Positions 1-7,130 of a DNA stretch of 18,060 nucleotides are shown one piece after another. Position 1 is the stretch's first letter. Each line of letters begins with the position of its first letter. The DNA comes from Paracoccaceae bacterium (GTDB taxonomy: Bacteria > Pseudomonadota > Alphaproteobacteria > Rhodobacterales > Rhodobacteraceae). The notes under the pieces are model-generated. The model saw only the letters and a list, made by a program, of their open reading frames with translations. It had not been told where the DNA came from and searched no databases. Where the stretch lies: assembly GCA_015487335.1 (NCBI GenBank), contig WFPZ01000162.1, positions 1-18,060 of the forward strand, written 5' to 3'. The position numbers and the translations under genes were made by a program.

Positions 1-356
1 CGAAGATGAACGTCCTGCCCTGCCGTGCCGAGAACGGGCTCTACCGGATGGAGGGCGCCCGGGGCGGCCCCTACGGCGGAGACCGCCCGGGCGTGCATCT
101 GGGCATCCGGCCCGAGCACATCCATGTGCGCCCCGCCGGGCAGGGCAATTTAGACGCCGTGGTGGACGTGGTGGAATATCTGGGCTCCGATACCTTCCTG
201 ATCGTCGATTTCGGCACCGATCGGAAACTGACGGTGCGGGTTGCCGGCAGCACTGCGCTGAAGCCAGGCGAGACGATCGGGCTGGAGTTCCCGCCGGAAG
301 CGCTGCACTTCTTCGACAGCGAAGGCCGGGCCATCCGCAAGGCCCCGGGCGGTTGA
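1..356 (+). CDS. Sugar ABC transporter ATPase, C-terminal part (MalK/UgpC type), partial
   Basis: This is the 3' end of an ABC transporter ATP-binding subunit whose 5' end lies outside the window. The frame is already open at base 1; the first readable codons fit the conserved SPKMN segment that opens the C-terminal regulatory region of MalK/UgpC-like ATPases. The stretch LGIRPEHIHV followed by VVDVVEYLGSDTFLIVDFG is the typical TOBE (OB-fold) domain of CUT1-family carbohydrate importers. The nucleotide-binding domain with its Walker motifs is not present here. The substrate cannot be told from this part; MalK, UgpC and SmoK types look alike. The ATG at 6 is an internal methionine, not the start. 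Confidence in the family is high. Confidence 0.88.
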   Translation, partial: KMNVLPCRAENGLYRMEGARGGPYGGDRPGVHLGIRPEHIHVRPAGQGNLDAVVDVVEYLGSDTFLIVDFGTDRKLTVRVAGSTALKPGETIGLEFPPEALHFFDSEGRAIRKAPGG

Positions 357-370
357 GAGAAATGCGCCAC

Positions 371-390
371 GCCCGCCCGCGGGCCGGGCC
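371..390 (+). terminator. GC-rich hairpin after the ABC ATPase gene, possible terminator
   Basis: GCCCG at 371-375 pairs with CGGGC at 385-389 around a core that is itself the palindrome GCCCGCGGGC (375-384). It lies 15 bases after the stop codon of the ATPase gene. There is no run of T after it, so intrinsic termination is uncertain. Confidence 0.28.
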
Positions 391-404
391 TCGCCAATCC
401 CGGC

Positions 405-433
405 TTTCGAGCAGCGGGGAATGCCCCTATACT
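405..433 (+). promoter_or_regulatory. Possible promoter of the glycosyltransferase gene
   Basis: TATACT at 428-433 matches the -10 consensus at five of six bases. TTTCGA at 405-410, 17 bases upstream, is a weak -35 match. Transcription would begin near 440, downstream of the ATG at 421, so this candidate also supports translation from the ATG at 463. Confidence 0.35.
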
Positions 434-462
434 GCCTCCGGATCTGGCAGGCGGGTTTCATC

Positions 463-1470
463 ATGGCGGCAGGGGCCGGAAAATCTACCGCTTTCAACAT
501 CGTCATCGTCGCCCAGCAGGGGCGGCTGATGTACGAGGCGCTGCTGTTCGCCGCCTCGCTGCGGGCCATGGACCCGGGCTTTTCCGGCCGGCTTCTGGTG
601 GCCGAGCCGCAGCCGGGGCCGAAATGGGAGGGCGACCCGCGGATCCGCAACGATGCGGTGCGAGAGCTGCTCACCGGCGAATACGGCGCCGAGATCATTC
701 CCTTCCGCAACAACCACTTCGGCCAGTCCTACCCCTACGGCAACAAGATCGAGGCGCTGCTGTCCCTGCCCGAAGGCGAGCCCTTCGTGTTCTTCGATTC
801 CGACACCCTGGTGCTGGGGCCGGTCTCGCAAGTGCCCTTCGATTTCGACCGCCCCTGCGCCTCGATGCGCGTCGAGGGCACCTGGCCGCAGCCGCAGCTC
901 TACCGGGCCGGCTATGGCGAGATCTGGAGATCCCTCTACGACCGTTTCGGCCTGGATTACGAAAGCTCCCTCGATCTGTCCCAGCCCGACGAATACTGGC
1001 GCCGCTACCTCTATTTCAACGCCGGCTGGTTCTTCTACCGCTGCCCGCGCGCCTTCGGCCGGCGCTTCCTGGACTACGCGGTGGAGATCCGCCGCAATCC
1101 CGGCGAGGCCCTGGCCGCCCAGAGCCTCGACCCGTGGCTGGATCAGGTGGCCCTGCCGCTGGTGATCCACTCCTTCGGGGGCGGCCGGCGGACCATCCCC
1201 GAAGGGCTGCTGGACGGCGAGATCACCTGCCACTACCGCGCCTTCCCCCTGCTTTACGCCCGCGAAAGCGACCGGGTGGTGGAGGTGCTGGAGCGCGTCG
1301 CCGCGCCCAACCGCCTCAAGAAGGTGCTCAAGCAGTACGAACCCATGAAGCGCTTCATCTACCAGAACCGCGGCCGGAAGGTGCGCGCCCTGTTCGACCG
1401 AAGCGCCCTGCCCCGGCACGAGAAGATGCTGCGCAACCGCATCCGCAAGGCCGGTTTCTGGATGCGCTGA
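463..1470 (+). CDS. GT8-like glycosyltransferase
   Basis: Predicted glycosyltransferase of 335 residues. FFDSDTLVLGP around residues 110-120 holds a DxD motif (112-114), which in GT-A fold enzymes binds the metal and the nucleotide-sugar phosphates. FNAGWFFY (185-192), WLDQVALPL (225-233) and a late histidine in CHY (256-258) match the order of conserved elements in family 8-like enzymes. I see no signal peptide or membrane segment, so it is likely cytosolic or membrane-associated. An ATG at 421 would add 14 residues, but the start at 463 fits better: the conserved fold begins right after it (FNIVIVAQQGRLMYEALLFAASL) and a likely -10 box lies at 428. The gene stands alone between an ABC transporter gene and a convergent catabolic gene, so donor and acceptor are unknown. 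Confidence 0.72.
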   Translation: MAAGAGKSTAFNIVIVAQQGRLMYEALLFAASLRAMDPGFSGRLLVAEPQPGPKWEGDPRIRNDAVRELLTGEYGAEIIPFRNNHFGQSYPYGNKIEALLSLPEGEPFVFFDSDTLVLGPVSQVPFDFDRPCASMRVEGTWPQPQLYRAGYGEIWRSLYDRFGLDYESSLDLSQPDEYWRRYLYFNAGWFFYRCPRAFGRRFLDYAVEIRRNPGEALAAQSLDPWLDQVALPLVIHSFGGGRRTIPEGLLDGEITCHYRAFPLLYARESDRVVEVLERVAAPNRLKKVLKQYEPMKRFIYQNRGRKVRALFDRSALPRHEKMLRNRIRKAGFWMR

Positions 1471-1527
1471 AGCGGCTGATGTTTCCATTTTCCGGCGCCG
1501 ATGGCCGCGGGTCGATGGGCCCGGAGT

Positions 1528-3561
1528 CTAACGCAGGCTGGCCTCTATGTTGCCTCCGTCCACCGTCAGCACATGTGCCGTGGTTCTCTCGGCAAGGGCG
1601 AGGGCGACGAAACCCTCCGCCACATGGCGCGCCTCGACCTCGCGCCGCAGAAGATTGCCTGCCATGTAGGTTTCCTCATCGATCCCGCGCGCGCGGGCGC
1701 GCTGGGCGATGAATTCGTCGTCGAGAAGCCCCGAGCGGATGCGGTCGGCATTGATGCCGTTGGCACGGATCCCCTCGGGGCCGAGCTCGAGCGCAAGCTG
1801 CTTCACGAGGAAGAATGTCGTCGCCTTGGGCAGGCCGTAGGCGCCGAAGTTCTTGCCGGGGTTCACGGACTGTTTCGAGACGTTGAACAGAAGCTGCCCA
1901 CCCCGCCCCTGGGCGCGCAGGATGGCGACGGTGGCCTGACTGAAGGCCAGATGGGCGAAGAAGTTGAGCTCGAAGCTCTTGCGCAGGAGGGCGTCGTCGA
2001 GCTCGGCGATTGCCCCCGTCCAGGCCGCTCCGGCATTGGAGACAAGGATGTCCACCCCGCCGAAGCGGCGGACGGCCGCCTCGACGGCGCTGGCCGCGGC
2101 ACCGTCGAGGGTGATGTCCAGGGCCAGACCGTCGTGCCCCTCGCCGAGGCTTTCGAGCGCGCTGTCCAGAGCCTCCTGCGAAAGATCCACCAGAAAGACA
2201 TTGGCCCCGCGCGCGGCGAAGGCCTGCGCCGTGGCCAGGCCGATGGCGCCTGCGCCTCCGGTCACGATCACGACCTTGCCGGAAAGTTCCGGGCGGGTCC
2301 GGCCCAGCTTGGCCTGTTCGAGTGACCAGTATTCCATGTCGAAAAGCTGCGCCTCTCCCACCGGGCGATAGCCGCTGGCGCCCTGTGCCATCGCCATGGC
2401 GCGGATGTTCTGCTCGGCCAGGTCCGCGGCCTGGGAGGCGGCGCGGGCATCATGGCCGATTCCGGCGATTCCCAGCCCCGGGATCCAGGCCACGTTGGGC
2501 GCGGGATCGAGCATCGTCCTGTCCTCGGGATGGCGCGCGGCATTGCGCTCGAAATAGCTGCGGTAGCGCTCGGCATAGGCGCTCACGGCAGCGGCGATTT
2601 CATCGCCCGGGCGCAGGACGACGGGCCAGTTCTTGGTACGAATGACGTGATCGGGCGTGGCCACGCCGGCATCCGCCAGGATGTCGAGGTCCTCGCGCAT
2701 CAGGAAAGCGTCGATCTCATCGCTCCGGCGAAGATCGATCACCGGCATCGGTGCATCGCGATTCCCCGAATGCGCCGCGCTGACCGCCCCGCACGCACCG
2801 CGCAGAAGCGGCAGCACTTCGACGGCCCGCCTCGGTTCCGGGGACGAATGGACCCGGGCAGGCCAGCGATTGGCCGCGAACCACTCCTCGACGGCAGTGG
2901 TCTGCTCCACGAGCCGCTCATAGGCTTCGCGGGCGCTGCCGCCGAAGGCGAAATGGCCGTGGTTGAGCAGGATCAGCCCCTCGACCTCGGGGTTTTCCTC
3001 GAATGTCCCGACCGCGGCGCGCCCAAGATCAAAGCCGGGCTTGAAGAACGGCACCACGCCCATGCGCTCGCCGAAGATCTCCCTGATCACCTCGGGCGCG
3101 TTCGGCATGTCGGCCAGCGCGATCATCGCGGTGGCATGGGTATGCAGCACGAAACGATGCGGCAGGAAGGCGTGCAGCAGGGTTTCGATCGAAGGGTTGG
3201 GCCCCGAGGCATCCAGCATCGCGCCACGCAGCGCGTTCACCATGTCTTCGTCCTGCAGACGGTCAAGCCCGCGCAGCGGCAGCAATTCGTCCAGCCACAG
3301 CCCCGGCATGCCCTCGCGGGTGATTTCGGCCAGATCGTGCCCCGAACCCTTTACATGGATCACGTCGCGCAGGTTGCCGAAGAGATCGGGCCGCTTCACC
3401 TTGACCGAGGTGTTGCCCCCGCCGTGCAGCACGAGATCCCTGTCGGCGCCGATCAGGCGGGAGGCGTGTATCACGAGGGCCAGAGCCTGTTCGGCTTCGC
3501 TTTCGCCGGCGGCCTCGGCAAGGGCCCGCGCCTCGGCCTCGATCCATCTGTTTTTTACCAT
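1528..3561 (-). CDS. Bifunctional class II aldolase / short-chain dehydrogenase fusion
   Basis: Fusion protein of 677 residues in the family usually named rhamnulose-1-phosphate aldolase/lactaldehyde dehydrogenase. Residues 1 to about 400 form a class II (zinc) aldolase domain: HGGGNTSVKVK (46-56), a probable catalytic Glu126 in PSIETLLH, and probable zinc ligands His140 and His142 in LHTHAT and His201 in LNHGHF. Residues about 428-677 form an SDR domain: TGGAGAIG (434-441) for NAD(P), SNAG (508-511), and the catalytic set Ser562, Tyr575 and Lys579. Such proteins cut a 1-phosphoketose into DHAP and an aldehyde and then change the aldehyde. Next to mtnK and mtnA, and with no rhamnose genes in the window, the likely substrate is 5-deoxyribulose or 5-methylthioribulose 1-phosphate; this is inference. 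The SDR part might instead act on the phosphoketose itself. The gene is divergent from the regulator gene; the ATG at 3561 has only a weak ribosome site (AGGC). Confidence 0.88.
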   Translation of the reverse strand: MVKNRWIEAEARALAEAAGESEAEQALALVIHASRLIGADRDLVLHGGGNTSVKVKRPDLFGNLRDVIHVKGSGHDLAEITREGMPGLWLDELLPLRGLDRLQDEDMVNALRGAMLDASGPNPSIETLLHAFLPHRFVLHTHATAMIALADMPNAPEVIREIFGERMGVVPFFKPGFDLGRAAVGTFEENPEVEGLILLNHGHFAFGGSAREAYERLVEQTTAVEEWFAANRWPARVHSSPEPRRAVEVLPLLRGACGAVSAAHSGNRDAPMPVIDLRRSDEIDAFLMREDLDILADAGVATPDHVIRTKNWPVVLRPGDEIAAAVSAYAERYRSYFERNAARHPEDRTMLDPAPNVAWIPGLGIAGIGHDARAASQAADLAEQNIRAMAMAQGASGYRPVGEAQLFDMEYWSLEQAKLGRTRPELSGKVVIVTGGAGAIGLATAQAFAARGANVFLVDLSQEALDSALESLGEGHDGLALDITLDGAAASAVEAAVRRFGGVDILVSNAGAAWTGAIAELDDALLRKSFELNFFAHLAFSQATVAILRAQGRGGQLLFNVSKQSVNPGKNFGAYGLPKATTFFLVKQLALELGPEGIRANGINADRIRSGLLDDEFIAQRARARGIDEETYMAGNLLRREVEARHVAEGFVALALAERTTAHVLTVDGGNIEASLR

Positions 3562-3608
3562 GATCTGCCTGTATCAGGATGCTGGGTGATCGGTCGCTGG
3601 CAGCTACT

Positions 3609-3635
3609 TTGACAATTGTCACGAATTGTTGTCAA
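3609..3635. promoter_or_regulatory. Operator and divergent promoter region, aldolase fusion / regulator
   Basis: Bases 3610-3621 are the perfect palindrome TGACAATTGTCA. A second half site, TTGTCAA, lies at 3629-3635 and forms a wider inverted repeat with TTGACAA at 3609-3615. Each TTGACA is an exact -35 hexamer, one pointing at the regulator gene (top strand) and one at the aldolase fusion (bottom strand); clear -10 boxes are not visible. A protein bound here would cover both promoters. The same TGTCA/TGACA words recur at 7061-7085. Probable binding site of the SorC-type regulator encoded next to it. Confidence 0.6.
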
Positions 3636-3664
3636 GTATCAAAAAAGGAAGGGAGGCCGCTGAT

Positions 3665-4642
3665 ATGGCTGCACCAATGCGTCGGCGCGCAACCGGGCAG
3701 GTTTCGGGCGAAAACATCGTCATCGAAGCTGCCTGGATGTATTATCACGAAGGCAGGACGCAATCCTGCATCGCCGAGCAGCTCGGCGTCTCGCGCGCCA
3801 CGATCGTCAACTGCCTGCAGGAGGCCAAGGAGCTGGGCCTTGTGCGCATCACCCTGGCGCCCGAGGCCTTTACCGGCCACAGGCTGGCCGAGCAGCTGCG
3901 AGAGCGTTTCGGCCTTGCCGCCGCCTATGTCGTGCCCGACGACGCCGCCGGAGAGGAGGAAGCGCTGATGCGCGTGGCCCGCGGCGCCGCGGAGTGGCTG
4001 CCGCGGCTGCTCGCCCCGGGGGACAAGCTGGGCGTGTCCTGGGGGCGCACGGTCTACGAGGTGGCCGAGGCGATGGAACAGACCCGAACCGAAGATGTCT
4101 CGGTTTCGCAGCTGGTGGGCTCCATGGCCACGCCATACGGCTTTACCGCCGAGATCTGCTCGGCGCATATGGCAATGAAGCTGGGGGCGAAACTCGTGAA
4201 CCTGCACGCGCCGGCGGTGCTCTCCGATCCGGACCTGGCGCGCCGCCTGCGGGCCGAGCCGATCATCGCCGCACAGCTGGAAGCGCTCAGCCACTGCAAC
4301 AAGGCCATCTTCGCTGCAGGCTCCGCCAATCACGAAAGCCATATCGTCAGCTCCGGGGTGGCAACCCACGAAGAGCTGGACTGGTACACGCGCCACGGGG
4401 CCACCGGCGTCCTGTGCGGCCGGTTCATCGACGCTCAGGGCCGTTCCGTCCCCGGCCCCCTGGATGACCGCATGATCGGGGTCGAACTCGACAAGCTGGA
4501 AGGGCTGGACATGGGGCTGCTGGTCTCGACGGGGCAGGACAAGGTCCGGCCGATGCTTTCGGCCATCGCCGGAGGCTATGTGACGCATGTGGTCACATCC
4601 GTCTCGACGGCCGAAGAGATGCTTTCCTCGGCCGGCGGCTGA
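3665..4642 (+). CDS. SorC/DeoR-family sugar-phosphate-responsive transcriptional regulator
   Basis: Regulator of 325 residues in the SorC family (relatives include LsrR, DeoR of Bacillus and CggR). An N-terminal helix-turn-helix spans about residues 30-52 (GRTQSCIAEQLGVSRATIV), preceded by AAWMYYHEG, which closely resembles the AWFYYHDG segment of E. coli LsrR as I recall it. Residues about 60-325 form the sugar-phosphate-binding domain, with LGVSWGRTV, the GVLCGRFID segment and the C-terminal GGYVTHVVTS typical of the family. Members usually repress until a phosphorylated sugar binds. The ATG at 3665 is chosen because GGGAGG (3651-3656) sits 8 bases before it; an upstream TTG at 3626 would lie inside the operator. 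The gene is divergent from the aldolase fusion and ends 5 bases from the end of the convergent mtnA. It probably controls the whole locus with a sugar 1-phosphate as inducer. Confidence 0.88.
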   Translation: MAAPMRRRATGQVSGENIVIEAAWMYYHEGRTQSCIAEQLGVSRATIVNCLQEAKELGLVRITLAPEAFTGHRLAEQLRERFGLAAAYVVPDDAAGEEEALMRVARGAAEWLPRLLAPGDKLGVSWGRTVYEVAEAMEQTRTEDVSVSQLVGSMATPYGFTAEICSAHMAMKLGAKLVNLHAPAVLSDPDLARRLRAEPIIAAQLEALSHCNKAIFAAGSANHESHIVSSGVATHEELDWYTRHGATGVLCGRFIDAQGRSVPGPLDDRMIGVELDKLEGLDMGLLVSTGQDKVRPMLSAIAGGYVTHVVTSVSTAEEMLSSAGG

Positions 4643-4647
4643 GCCCG

Positions 4648-5751
4648 TCAGGAAGCCCCGGCCCTTTCGGGAAACAGCCCTGCCAGACCCTCGGCCGAGG
4701 CTTCGCAGATGCCGCGCTCGGTGATCAGGCCCGTGACCAGCCGCGCCGGCGTGACGTCGAAGGCGGGGTTGCCTCCGGGCGTGCCGTCGGGGCTGATCTG
4801 GACATCGCTCACCGTGCCGTCGGCCAGCCTGCCCTGCACGTGGGTCACCTCTCGCCCGTCGCGCTCTTCGATGGGGATCTCGGCAATGCCGTCCTGCACC
4901 GTCCAGTCGATGGTGGGCGACGGCAGCGCCACATAGAAGGGCACGCCGTTGTCGTGCGCGGCGAGCGCCTTGAGATAGGTGCCGATCTTGTTGCACACAT
5001 CCCCGCGCGCCGTGGTGCGGTCGGTGCCGACGATCACCATGTCCACAGCCCCGTGCTGCATCAGGTGCCCGCCGGCATTGTCCACGATCAGGTGATGCGG
5101 AATGCCGTGGGAGTTCATCTCCCAGGCGGTGAGCAGCGCGCCCTGGTTGCGCGGGCGGGTCTCGTCCACCCAGACATGGATCGGGATTCCGGCCTCCACG
5201 GCGTGATACATCGGGCTGGTGGCGGTGCCCCAGTCCACCGTGGCCAGCCAGCCGGCGTTGCAGTGGGTGAGGATGTTGACCGGCTCTCCGGGCTTCTTCC
5301 TCGCGGCGATCTCCCTGATGATCTCGAGGCCGTGCACGCCGATCATGCGGTTGGTTTCCACGTCCTCGTCGCAGATCTCGAGGGCCCGCCTGTGGGCCGC
5401 CTCGGCGCGCTCGGATTCGGGCAGCGGGCGCAGCAGATTGCGCATCTCGTCAAGCGCCCAGCGCAGATTGATTGCGGTGGGCCGCGTGGCGTTCAGCTCT
5501 TCCCAGGCTTCGTCGAGGTTGGCGTCGGACGGATCGCGCTTCATCTCCTCGGCGATGGCGTGCGCCGCCGTGGCCCCGATCAGCGGCGCGCCGCGCACCC
5601 ACATGTCGCGGATCGCGTCGGCGAAATCGGCGCGCGTGACCAGATCCACCACCCTGAACTCGTGCGGCAGCCAGCGCTGATCGATGATCTGCACCCGCCC
5701 GGTCTCGTCATTCACCCAGATCGAGCGGTAATGTTTGTCGCCGACTTTCAT
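4648..5751 (-). CDS. mtnA: S-methyl-5-thioribose-1-phosphate isomerase
   Basis: Protein of 367 residues, the usual length for MtnA. It turns 5-methylthioribose 1-phosphate into 5-methylthioribulose 1-phosphate; MtnA-like enzymes also accept the 5-deoxyribose analogue in the DHAP shunt. Seen motifs: WVRGAPLIGA (51-60); THCNAGWLATVDWGTA (162-177) with the catalytic Cys164; GTDRTTARGDVCNKIGTY (242-259) with the catalytic Asp244 (most relatives have GADR); and NPAFDVTPARLVTGLITERG (328-347). The ATG at 5751 overlaps the stop codon of mtnK by four bases (ATGA), so the two genes are translationally coupled. The reading frame stays open upstream, but MKVGDKHYRSIWV is the family's normal N-terminus. 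No mtnB, mtnC, mtnD or mtnE is in the window, so the product is probably not fed to the aerobic methionine salvage pathway here. Confidence 0.95.
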   Translation of the reverse strand: MKVGDKHYRSIWVNDETGRVQIIDQRWLPHEFRVVDLVTRADFADAIRDMWVRGAPLIGATAAHAIAEEMKRDPSDANLDEAWEELNATRPTAINLRWALDEMRNLLRPLPESERAEAAHRRALEICDEDVETNRMIGVHGLEIIREIAARKKPGEPVNILTHCNAGWLATVDWGTATSPMYHAVEAGIPIHVWVDETRPRNQGALLTAWEMNSHGIPHHLIVDNAGGHLMQHGAVDMVIVGTDRTTARGDVCNKIGTYLKALAAHDNGVPFYVALPSPTIDWTVQDGIAEIPIEERDGREVTHVQGRLADGTVSDVQISPDGTPGGNPAFDVTPARLVTGLITERGICEASAEGLAGLFPERAGAS

Positions 5752-7016
5752 GTCCAGTCCTTTCTTTCGATCTCGCGCGCGAGCGCCAGAACCGCGCCCA
5801 TTCCGGCGATGTTCTCGCGCCCCGTGGCAAGGATGCGTGCCAGCCTCAGCCCGCGGCCTTCGCATGCCGCGCGCAGCGCCTCGTCTTCTATGGTGTCGTT
5901 CTCCGCGATATGGGCAAGGCTCAGCGTGCGGCGGATCATCTCGATCCCGGCAAAGCCCAGGGTGTCGCGCCAGACATGGGCCAGCCGGCGGGCCAGCGCC
6001 TGTTCGGCCCCCAGATCGTCGCCCTGATCCTCGAACAGGCTGGCCTGGAACAGGATGCCGCGCCGCTCGGTGCGCCACAGCCGGCTGAACTCGGTCTCGA
6101 AGCTCTCCCAGATGCCGGCAATGGTGGCGAGGATCCATTCCTGATAATCGGCCCGCGCCCGCGCATCCGCGATATGGCCGGGCATGGCGTAATAGGCCAT
6201 GAAGAAATTGGCGATCAGCATGCCGATGTCGAAGCCCATCGGGCCGTAATGGGCGAATTCCGGGTCGATCACCCGGGTTTCGCTGTCGGTGCACATGATC
6301 GAACCGGTATGCAGGTCGCCATGCAGCATGGTTTCGGCATTGTTGGCAAAGGCGGCCTTCAGCTCCTGGGCGGCGATCTTGAGGTCGATGTCGGCCCGCA
6401 GGCGCTTCACCAGCGGATCGAGGCCGGGCGTGTGGTGGTTCATCTCGGCATCGAAATAGGGGTCCGAGAACACGAGGTTCTCGGTGATGTCGTCAAGCTC
6501 CACGTTGCCCAGAAACAGCGCCGCATCGGCCTTGCGCCTTGCCGTGTCCATGGAAAGGTCCGAGCCGCGGAAAAGCGTGCGGGCGCAGAACTCGCCCAGC
6601 CTCTGCGCCAGCCCCTCGACGCGCGCGCCCGCCATCAGCTTGTGGCGCAGGATCACATGAGGGGTAAGATATTCCATCACGATGATCGCCTGCGCCTCGT
6701 CGAAGTGGTAGACCTCGGGCACCGAGCCCGGATCGCGCTCGGCCTGGCGGATCAGGGCGTGATACTCGAAAAAGGCGCGCTTCAGCGGCAGCGGCCAGGA
6801 ATCGCCCACGAGGCGCACATAGGGAAGCGCCTGCTTGACGATCAGCCTGCCATGCGGGCTCCTGACCGTGAACACGAGATTGAGGTTGCCGTCCCCCACC
6901 TCGCGGACTTCCCAAAGGCCCGTGTCCGCCCCGAGCCGGCGGACAACGGCCGGAACCTGCCCCAGCCGGCCGGCCAGGGTGTCGATTGTGAGCGGTTCGT
7001 AGGATCTGTCAGTCAC
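5748..7016 (-). CDS. mtnK: S-methyl-5-thioribose kinase
   Basis: Kinase of 422 residues with the aminoglycoside-phosphotransferase/protein-kinase-like fold. It phosphorylates the C1 hydroxyl of 5-methylthioribose, and in DHAP-shunt clusters also of 5-deoxyribose. Motifs: REVGDGNLNLVF (38-49), the glycine loop; Lys61 in IVKQALPYVR; the catalytic loop LHGDLHTGS (231-239) with Asp234; DPEFA (251-255) as the metal-binding replacement for DFG; and IRRT near 361-364, expected for the methylthioribose pocket. The GTG at 7016 is the likely start because GGGAGGGGA precedes it by two bases on the coding strand; the ATG at 7049 has no good ribosome site. First gene of the mtnK-mtnA unit and divergent from the ABC transporter operon, with a palindromic operator between them. 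Specificity for the methylthio or the deoxy sugar cannot be told from the sequence. Confidence 0.93.
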   Translation of the reverse strand: MTDRSYEPLTIDTLAGRLGQVPAVVRRLGADTGLWEVREVGDGNLNLVFTVRSPHGRLIVKQALPYVRLVGDSWPLPLKRAFFEYHALIRQAERDPGSVPEVYHFDEAQAIIVMEYLTPHVILRHKLMAGARVEGLAQRLGEFCARTLFRGSDLSMDTARRKADAALFLGNVELDDITENLVFSDPYFDAEMNHHTPGLDPLVKRLRADIDLKIAAQELKAAFANNAETMLHGDLHTGSIMCTDSETRVIDPEFAHYGPMGFDIGMLIANFFMAYYAMPGHIADARARADYQEWILATIAGIWESFETEFSRLWRTERRGILFQASLFEDQGDDLGAEQALARRLAHVWRDTLGFAGIEMIRRTLSLAHIAENDTIEDEALRAACEGRGLRLARILATGRENIAGMGAVLALAREIERKDWT

Positions 7017-7060
7017 GCTCCCCTCCCGATTGGCTTTGGCGGTCAGCATTGTGCTCGATG

Positions 7061-7085
7061 TGTCATTTGTCAATAGTTATTGACA
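7061..7085. promoter_or_regulatory. Operator and divergent promoter region, mtnK / ABC operon
   Basis: TGTCAATAGTTATTGACA at 7068-7085 is an inverted repeat with 8-base arms and a 2-base centre; another TGTCA lies at 7061-7065. TTGACA at 7080-7085 (top strand) and at 7073-7068 (bottom strand) are exact -35 hexamers for the ABC operon and mtnK; the -10 boxes are weak (TAAGAC at 7102-7107 on top). The site lies 45 bases before the ABC ATPase start and 51 before the mtnK start. It is locally much richer in A+T than its surroundings. It shares its half sites with 3609-3635, so one regulator probably binds both. Confidence 0.65.
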
Positions 7086-7130
7086 TAAGTAACCATTGAG
7101 CTAAGACTCGCGACCAAGGGAGAGGTGGCC

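Noticed and set aside
421..462. ATG at 421 as the glycosyltransferase start
   Set aside because: It lies upstream of the likely -10 box at 428-433, and the added 14 residues do not resemble the family's N-terminus.
427..1488. Bottom-strand frame covering the glycosyltransferase gene
   Set aside because: The top-strand protein has a DxD motif and ordered conserved segments; the bottom-strand protein has none.
4648..7016. The universal methionine salvage pathway
   Set aside because: Only the kinase and isomerase are present in the window. The dehydratase, enolase/phosphatase, dioxygenase and aminotransferase genes are absent, and an aldolase fusion takes their place.
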